A stretch of DNA of 64,000 bases, from assembly GCA_028285595.1 (NCBI GenBank), contig JANQOW010000066.1, forward strand, positions 126,350 to 190,349. The letters are read 5' to 3'. Below the pieces are notes generated by a model that searched no databases, had not been told where the DNA came from, and saw only the letters and a list, made by a program, of their open reading frames with translations. Below, piece by piece: positions 59,290 through 64,000 of this stretch. The position numbers and the translations under genes are program-made. Origin of the DNA: Hyphomicrobiales bacterium. GTDB lineage: Bacteria; Pseudomonadota; Alphaproteobacteria; Rhizobiales; CAJQND01. Each line of letters begins with the position of its first letter. Position 1 is the stretch's first letter.

Positions 59290-60234
59290 ATGCGCCGTCT
59301 TCCTCCACTAAACGCGTTGCGCGCGTTCGAATCAGCCGCCAGATGGCTCAGCTTTTCTAAGGCTGCAGAGGAGTTGTTCGTCACCCCGGCAGCCATCAGC
59401 CAGCAAATCAAGCAACTGGAAACCTATCTGGGCGTCCCCCTCTTCCATCGCATGACTCGGGCGGTCCGCCTCACCGATGAGGCAAGGACCGTGCTCCCCC
59501 TCGTCTCGGAGGGTTTCGATAAGCTCGCCGACGCGGTAGAGCATCTCACCCAGGACCAGGAGGCCGGTCTCCTCACCGTCTCCAGCGCACCAACATTCGC
59601 GCAAAAATGGCTCCTGCCCCGCCTGCCGGAGTTCACCGACAAACATCCCGATATCGACCTGCGTCTCGACGCCTCCCTCCTGAGTCGCGATTTTGAGAGG
59701 GACGGGATCGACATCGGCATCCGCCTTGGCCTCGGCGACTATCCGGGGCTCCATGCGGAGCGGGTGTTCGGTGAACAGGTCTCCGTTGTCTGCAGCCCCA
59801 AGCTGCTTTCGGGGAAAACGCCGCTCAAAACCCCGGCCGATCTTAAGCACGTGCGCCTGTTGCATGTGGATTGGGGTCAATTCTCGGTCCCCTTGCCCGA
59901 CTGGCAAATGTGGTTGAAAGCGGCCGGACTTGAAGACATGCAGGTTAAACACGGGCCTACGTTCACGGTGGAAAACATGGCCATTGAGGCTGCCGCCGCC
60001 GGCAATGGGGTGGCGCTCGTCAGCAATTACGCGGTGACCGAGGAACTCGCCGCCGGCCGCCTGGTGCGCCCCTTTGATTTGGCCTTAAGGGCCGGGTTTT
60101 CCTACTGGCTGGTGTGTCCCCACGCCCACATGCGCCGGGCCAAGGTGAAGGCCTTTTGTGCCTGGCTGCTGGACCAGGCCGCTCAGGACAGCACCTCCAG
60201 GGCTCTGGAATCGGGCCTCGAAACCCCCGTCTAG
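59290..60234 (+). CDS. LysR-family regulator, GcvA-like
   Basis: This 314-residue protein has the N-terminal winged helix RRLPPLNALRAFESAARWLSF, with SKAAEELFVTPAAISQQIKQLE as helix-turn-helix, in the pattern of GcvA-group LysR proteins. The C-terminal effector domain has LLTVSSAPTFAQKWLLPRL and the DIGIRLGLGDYPGL turn. GcvA-type regulators often control glycine cleavage or nearby amino-acid genes. The sarcosine oxidase operon, which yields glycine, ends 750 bases away, so control of C1/glycine genes is plausible but unproven. A promoter and operator-like dyad precede it. Confidence 0.88.
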   Translation: MRRLPPLNALRAFESAARWLSFSKAAEELFVTPAAISQQIKQLETYLGVPLFHRMTRAVRLTDEARTVLPLVSEGFDKLADAVEHLTQDQEAGLLTVSSAPTFAQKWLLPRLPEFTDKHPDIDLRLDASLLSRDFERDGIDIGIRLGLGDYPGLHAERVFGEQVSVVCSPKLLSGKTPLKTPADLKHVRLLHVDWGQFSVPLPDWQMWLKAAGLEDMQVKHGPTFTVENMAIEAAAAGNGVALVSNYAVTEELAAGRLVRPFDLALRAGFSYWLVCPHAHMRRAKVKAFCAWLLDQAAQDSTSRALESGLETPV

Positions 60235-60375
60235 CGCGCGCTGCCGAATGCGTCCGACCCTTGACAAACCACCCCGACTCCATTGCATCATCACCCATTG
60301 AGGGGAAAATTTGCAAAACCTGCGCACCATGGCCGTTCATCCAAGGTTCAGGCTGATTCTCGTAGTGTGGCATCC

Positions 60376-60714
60376 ATGAATTGGAGTGGAGCTGGAACTG
60401 TGCTGAGACTTATCTATTTCATAGCAGCCATGGCGCTTGCCGCCACGAGTGCGCACGCCGTGCCCTCGATGGCTTTGAAAGGCTCAGGCCCCAGCGTTAC
60501 TGCCGATTTTGAGCTGGCCCAGACCAACGGCCACAAGCTGATTGCCCCCTCTGCGGCCGCCCGCATCGCCCGCCGGGTGGCACCCACCAGCAAGCTCCTC
60601 AACGTCCGACTTTCCGGTGGCGGATCCCCGCGTTATGTTATTAAAGCACGCAACAAGGGCAAGCTGCACATTATCGTGATTGATGCTAAGACAGGATCCG
60701 TGATGCGCCGCTAG
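60376..60714 (+). CDS. small exported PepSY-like protein (possible FeuN counterpart)
   Basis: From ATG 60376 this gives 112 aa; an in-frame GTG at 60400 with GGAG before it would give a shorter signal peptide (LRLIYFIAAMALAATSAHA) and is equally likely. The mature part ends in a PepSY-like half (SAAARIARRVAPTSKLLNVRL, YVIKARNKGKLHIIVIDAKTG). It stands 36 bases before a FeuP/FeuQ-like pair. In Sinorhizobium a small periplasmic protein, FeuN, encoded at this place restrains the FeuQ kinase. I infer the same negative role here. Sequence similarity to FeuN itself cannot be checked by eye. Confidence 0.7.
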   Translation: MNWSGAGTVLRLIYFIAAMALAATSAHAVPSMALKGSGPSVTADFELAQTNGHKLIAPSAAARIARRVAPTSKLLNVRLSGGGSPRYVIKARNKGKLHIIVIDAKTGSVMRR

Positions 60715-60750
60715 CTCGGTGTTGGGCTGCCCCGCAAAAAGGAACCTCTT

Positions 60751-61422
60751 ATGCGCATACTCGTCGTTGAAGATGATCCCGATATAAACAGGCAACTGGT
60801 CAACGCCCTGACCGATTCCGGCTATGTGGTCGACAATGCCACTGACGGCGAAGAGGGCCACTTCCTCGGCGATACCGAACCTTATGATTGCGTGATCCTG
60901 GATCTCGGCCTTCCCGTCATGGACGGGGTGAGCGTTTTGGAAGCCTGGCGCCGGGAAGGCCACAAGATGCCGGTGCTGATCCTCACCGCCCGCGACCGCT
61001 GGTCCGACAAGGTGTCGGGCTTTGATGCGGGCGCCGATGATTACGTCTCCAAGCCCTTCCACATGGAAGAAGTGCTGGCCCGGGTGCGCGCGCTGTTGCG
61101 GCGCAGCGCCGGGCACGCCACAAGCGAGCTCACCTGCGGACCCATGATGCTGGACACCAAGTCGGCCAAGGTCACCGTGGACGGCCGGGCCATCAAGCTC
61201 ACCTCTCTGGAGTACCGGCTTCTGGCCTACATGATGCACCACCAGGACCGGGTGGTGAACCGCACCGAACTGGTGGAACACCTCTACGACCAGGACTTTG
61301 ACCGCGATTCCAACACCATCGAAGTGTTCGTCGGCCGGGTGCGCAAAAAGATCGGGCTCGACATGATCAAGACGGCCCGCGGTCTCGGCTACAGGCTCAC
61401 GGCGCCAGATGAAGGGGCATAA
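60751..61422 (+). CDS. OmpR-family response regulator, FeuP/PhoP-like
   Basis: This 223-residue regulator has a receiver (DD at 8-9, Asp51 in ILDLGLPVMDG, Lys101 in VSKPF, switch Thr in LILTARD) and an OmpR-type winged helix (LTSLEYRLLAYMMHHQDRVVNRTELVEHL, split across the recognition helix, and TIEVFVGRVRKKIG). The close pairing with a PhoQ-like kinase (14-base overlap) and the small exported protein upstream indicate the FeuP/FeuQ system. In rhizobia this controls osmoadaptation and cyclic-glucan export (ndvA). The target genes are not in this window. Confidence 0.9.
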   Translation: MRILVVEDDPDINRQLVNALTDSGYVVDNATDGEEGHFLGDTEPYDCVILDLGLPVMDGVSVLEAWRREGHKMPVLILTARDRWSDKVSGFDAGADDYVSKPFHMEEVLARVRALLRRSAGHATSELTCGPMMLDTKSAKVTVDGRAIKLTSLEYRLLAYMMHHQDRVVNRTELVEHLYDQDFDRDSNTIEVFVGRVRKKIGLDMIKTARGLGYRLTAPDEGA

Positions 61423-62797
61423 GTCCCTCGCCTTCCGCCTGGTGGCCTCCTCGGCCATCTGGAGCCTCGTGGTTTTGGCGGTGGCCGGCGTCCTGCTGGC
61501 CCAGTTGTTTCAGACCTCCGTTGAACGCAACTTCGATGCGCGCCTGCAATCGCTCATGGATGGCCTACTGGCCAGCGTGGAGCTGGGCACGGACGGCAAG
61601 CTGGTCAACACCCGCCCCCTGCCGGATGCTCAGTTCACCCTGCCCTTGTCCGGCTGGTACTGGCAGGTGTCCACGCAAGCGGGCAGCGGGCAAGAACAAT
61701 CCATCGCCTCTGAATCGCTTTTAGAGCAGCGCCTGCCGGTGAAGCAAAGCCTTACGGCCTCACGCGCCGAAGGCGGGGTTGCCAGCTATTATCTGACCGG
61801 CCCGGACGGCAAGCGCCTGCGTGTGGTGGACCGGCCTATTCAGATCGCAAATGCGGGCCAGGTGTTCACCTTCCTCGTGGCGGGTGATGAGAAGGTGGTG
61901 GCCAACGATATCTCCGAGTTCAACCGCACCCTGGTGATTGCCCTCTCAATCCTGGCGTTCGGCCTGGCCCTGGCCGCATTCGTTCAGGTGCGTTACGGCC
62001 TTGGCCCCTTGCGGACGCTGAGCGACGGGCTGATTGCCGTGCGCGCCGGCAAGGCCAAGAGCCTGGAGGGAGAATATCCAGGCGAGATCCAACCGGTGGC
62101 TGATGAGCTCAATCTCCTGTTGGAAAACAATGACGAAGTGGTGGAGCGCGCCCGCACGCAAGTGGGCAACCTTGCCCATGCGTTGAAGACGCCGCTCAGC
62201 GTTCTCGCCAACGAGGCTGATCTTTATCCTGGCGAGCTGGCTGAAAAAGTGACCCAGCAAGCCCGTCTGATGCGCGATCAGGTGAACATGTATCTTGACC
62301 GCGCCCGCCGCGCGGCCCGGGCAAGAACCCTCACCTCCTCCACCCAGGTTGAGCCGGTGCTCGACAGCCTGGCGCGCACCCTGCAGCGCATCAATCAGGA
62401 TAAGAACATCCAGGTGAATGTGTCCTGCTCGGACAATGCGCGCTTCCGGGGCGAGAAGCAGGATCTGGAGGAGATGATTGGCAACCTGTTGGAGAATGCC
62501 TTCAAGTTTGCCGAGAAGCGGATCGACCTTAAGGCCATCTGGAGGGCCTCGGAAATGGACGAGGGTCGGGTGTGGCTCGACATCTTCGTGAGCGACGACG
62601 GCCCGGGCCTGACGCCTCAACAGCGCCATGAGGCCCTGAAGCGCGGTCATCGGATCGACGAATCCAAGCCTGGATCCGGGCTGGGCCTGTCGATTGTGTC
62701 GGAAACCGCCGGTATGTATGGCGGGAAAATCAAGCTGGGCGCCGCTGACATTGGCGGGCTGGAGGTAAAGTTGAAGATTCCGGCCGTGGCGGATTAA
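61409..62797 (+). CDS. sensor histidine kinase, FeuQ/PhoQ-like
   Basis: This 462-residue kinase has helix 1 (WSLVVLAVAGVLLAQLF) and helix 2 (TLVIALSILAFGLALAAFVQV) flanking a periplasmic domain of about 130 residues. That domain carries FTLPLSGWYWQVST, a segment common to FeuQ-like kinases. A short HAMP-like region, HisKA with the phospho-His in NLAHALKTPLSVLANEA, and HATPase motifs (NLLENAFKFA, VSDDGPGLT, GSGLGLSIVSE) follow. It phosphorylates the regulator encoded in overlap upstream and is probably restrained by the small exported protein. Transcription ends at the strong terminator about 130 bases beyond its stop. Confidence 0.9.
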   Translation: MKGHKSLAFRLVASSAIWSLVVLAVAGVLLAQLFQTSVERNFDARLQSLMDGLLASVELGTDGKLVNTRPLPDAQFTLPLSGWYWQVSTQAGSGQEQSIASESLLEQRLPVKQSLTASRAEGGVASYYLTGPDGKRLRVVDRPIQIANAGQVFTFLVAGDEKVVANDISEFNRTLVIALSILAFGLALAAFVQVRYGLGPLRTLSDGLIAVRAGKAKSLEGEYPGEIQPVADELNLLLENNDEVVERARTQVGNLAHALKTPLSVLANEADLYPGELAEKVTQQARLMRDQVNMYLDRARRAARARTLTSSTQVEPVLDSLARTLQRINQDKNIQVNVSCSDNARFRGEKQDLEEMIGNLLENAFKFAEKRIDLKAIWRASEMDEGRVWLDIFVSDDGPGLTPQQRHEALKRGHRIDESKPGSGLGLSIVSETAGMYGGKIKLGAADIGGLEVKLKIPAVAD

Positions 62798-62923
62798 GTT
62801 CCGTGGATTTTGGCCACCGATTGGTTGGCAAGAAGAGAATCGGACGTTAGCTTACCGGCTTACGCGTTTGATAGAGTGCCGTCCGCAGGTTTGCCCCCGG
62901 TCGTGGGCGTTACTTTATCGGGA

Positions 62924-62960
62924 GGGCGGGTTTCCGAAAGGAAGCCCGCCCTTTGTGTTT
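62924..62960 (+). terminator. strong intrinsic terminator after the FeuPQ-like operon
   Basis: GGGCGGGTTTCC at 62924-62935 pairs with GGAAGCCCGCCC at 62940-62951 (one G-T pair) around a GAAA tetraloop, followed by TTTGTGTTT. This stable 12-pair stem with a T-rich tail lies about 130 bases after the kinase gene. Confidence 0.75.
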
Positions 62961-62991
62961 GCGGGGCCACACCGTTCAGAGCCAACCGCCC

Positions 62992-63114
62992 CTGGGTCCC
63001 CGCATTCGCGGGGATGACGGAAGATGAAGCTGCATCACCCGTAATCCCGGAATTTTGCGCCAGCAAAATATCCGGGACCCAGTGCCGCTTGATCCCCGCG
63101 GTCGCGGGGGTGAT
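62992..63114. repeat. second copy of the palindromic repeat array (three hairpins)
   Basis: The same short-long-short alternation as at 58.6-59.0 kb appears here: short form 62992-63018, long form 63041-63082 (GTAATCC in place of GTCATCC), and a degenerate short form near 63089-63114. With the terminator it fills the 339-base gap between the kinase and the AraC-type gene. I see no gene in this stretch. Confidence 0.85.
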
Positions 63115-63136
63115 GGTGGTTAAAGCGCGAACGCTC

Positions 63137-64000
63137 TTACGCCGATGCTCCCGTCGCCAGCGTCGGGATGCCCCGTTCGCGGTATGGCGTGCGCCCGTAA
63201 TAGGCCCGGTAGCATTTCGAAAAATGGGAAGGGGATGAAAATCCGCAGGCCAAAGCCACATTGATCACCGACATGTTGGTCTGCAGCAGCAAGGACCGCG
63301 CCTTCTTCAAGCGCAGTTCCAGGTAGTACCGCTTCGGCGAGCGGTCCAGATAGCGCCGGAACAGGCGTTCGAGCTGGCGCGTGGAGAGCCCGGCCTCCTT
63401 GGCCAGAATGCTGGGCGACAAGGGCTCTTCCAGGTTCTGCTCCATCTGCTCGATAATGCCCACCAGCTTGGGGTGGCGCGCCCCGATGCGGGCCGGCAGG
63501 GACATGCGCTGATGCTCAGAATGATGGCGGATCGGCGAGTGCAGCACCTGTTCGGCCGTATCAGCCGCCAAATCGGCCCCATGCTGGCTCGCGATCATCG
63601 CCAGCATCATGTCGATCGGCGACGTGCCGCCGGCTGACGTGAACCGGTCCCGGTCAAATTCAAACAGGCCGCCCGTCACCTCAATATCGGGGAACGCTTC
63701 GGCAAAGCCCGGCAGGTTCTCCCAGTGGATGGTGCAGCGGTGGCCGTTCAAGAGGCCCGCCTCGGCCAAAAGATGGCTGGCGGTGCACAAGCCCCCGATG
63801 TCGGCGCCGCGCCGGTCTGCCTTGCGCAGCCAGTTCACCAGGCGCTTATCCACGTGCTGGTGCACATCGATGCCGGAACACACCACGATTGTGGCGTGCT
63901 CGCTGATGTCGTTGAGGGAGCCGTCCACCATGACTGGCATGCCGTTGGACCCCACCACAGGCTCGCCATCCACCGAATGGCTGGTCCACTTATAAAGGTC
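63137..64000 (-). CDS. GlxA/GbdR-like AraC-family regulator, N-terminus outside the window
   Basis: At least 287 residues are present. The frame stays open to the right edge beyond an internal GTG at 63973, so the first 40-60 residues are missing. The N-terminal DJ-1/GATase1-like ligand domain has HATIVVCSGIDVHQH, IGGLCTASHLLAEAGLL with the Cys at the nucleophile position, and FTSAGGTSPIDMMLAMI. The C-terminal AraC domain has two helix-turn-helix motifs (SILAKEAGLSTRQLERLFR; VINVALACGFSSPSHFSKCYR). This layout is that of GbdR, which controls glycine betaine and sarcosine catabolism in Pseudomonas. The nearby soxBDAG operon supports that, by inference. Confidence 0.85.
   Translation of the reverse strand, partial: DLYKWTSHSVDGEPVVGSNGMPVMVDGSLNDISEHATIVVCSGIDVHQHVDKRLVNWLRKADRRGADIGGLCTASHLLAEAGLLNGHRCTIHWENLPGFAEAFPDIEVTGGLFEFDRDRFTSAGGTSPIDMMLAMIASQHGADLAADTAEQVLHSPIRHHSEHQRMSLPARIGARHPKLVGIIEQMEQNLEEPLSPSILAKEAGLSTRQLERLFRRYLDRSPKRYYLELRLKKARSLLLQTNMSVINVALACGFSSPSHFSKCYRAYYGRTPYRERGIPTLATGASA

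Noticed and set aside
62810-63238. Open frame of 142 codons after the kinase gene
   Set aside because: It runs through a terminator and the repeat array; the composition is that of the repeats.

Overview
The window looks like chromosomal DNA of an alphaproteobacterium, probably of the Hyphomicrobiales (rhizobial) type. The evidence is the gene order ccmI-ccmE-ccmF-ccmH, degP, two-component pair, glnE; a FeuP/FeuQ-like pair preceded by a small PepSY-like exported protein; a GcvA-like LysR regulator; a heterotetrameric sarcosine oxidase operon; and a dispersed family of short palindromic repeats. I found no rRNA, tRNA, CRISPR array, complete insertion sequence or phage gene.

Region 1 (about 0.9-13.9 kb, all + strand) is a surface-polysaccharide locus. 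It holds a UDP-sulfoquinovose synthase (sqdB), a Wzx-type flippase, a Wzy/ligase-type polymerase, two GT4 and two GT2/GT92-like glycosyltransferases, a FkbM methyltransferase, a WcaF-like acetyltransferase, a class I methyltransferase, a PAPS-type sulfotransferase, and an exported protein that may be a glycoside hydrolase. By-eye GC in sampled lines is near 50 %, against 60-65 % further right, so the locus may have been acquired. SqdB and the sulfotransferase together suggest a glycan carrying both sulfonate (sulfoquinovose) and sulfate ester. A WcaJ/HfsE-like initiating phosphoglycosyltransferase lies separately at 31.8-33.3 kb.

Region 2 (14-25.3 kb) is metabolic: a Nudix hydrolase, a homocysteine S-methyltransferase, a class IV aminotransferase and a GNAT. 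Next comes a catabolic module of an acylating aldehyde dehydrogenase (SauS-like), a SucC/SucD-like NDP-forming CoA ligase and an IclR regulator, divergent from a tripartite tricarboxylate transporter (tctC-tctB-tctA). I read it as a candidate sulfoacetate uptake and activation module in which an ADP/GDP-forming ligase does the job of SauT.

Region 3 (25.3-36 kb) carries a REC-EAL phosphodiesterase, tpiA, an AbrB-family membrane protein, a SoxS-like thioredoxin, a GST, pgl-zwf, the phosphoglycosyltransferase and pepN. Region 4 (36-53 kb) carries a PAS histidine kinase, a CnrH/CnrY/CnrX-like ECF sigma/anti-sigma/periplasmic sensor cassette with an EF-hand protein, then glnE, a two-component pair, degP, an alpha/beta-hydrolase-OsmC fusion and the cytochrome c maturation genes.

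Region 5 (53-64 kb) is soxBDAG (sarcosine to glycine, formaldehyde or methylene-THF and peroxide), a compact palindromic repeat array, a GcvA-like LysR gene with a clear promoter and operator, the FeuN/FeuP/FeuQ-like system ending in a strong terminator, and a GlxA/GbdR-like AraC regulator cut by the right edge. The last gene probably belongs to the glycine betaine/sarcosine theme.
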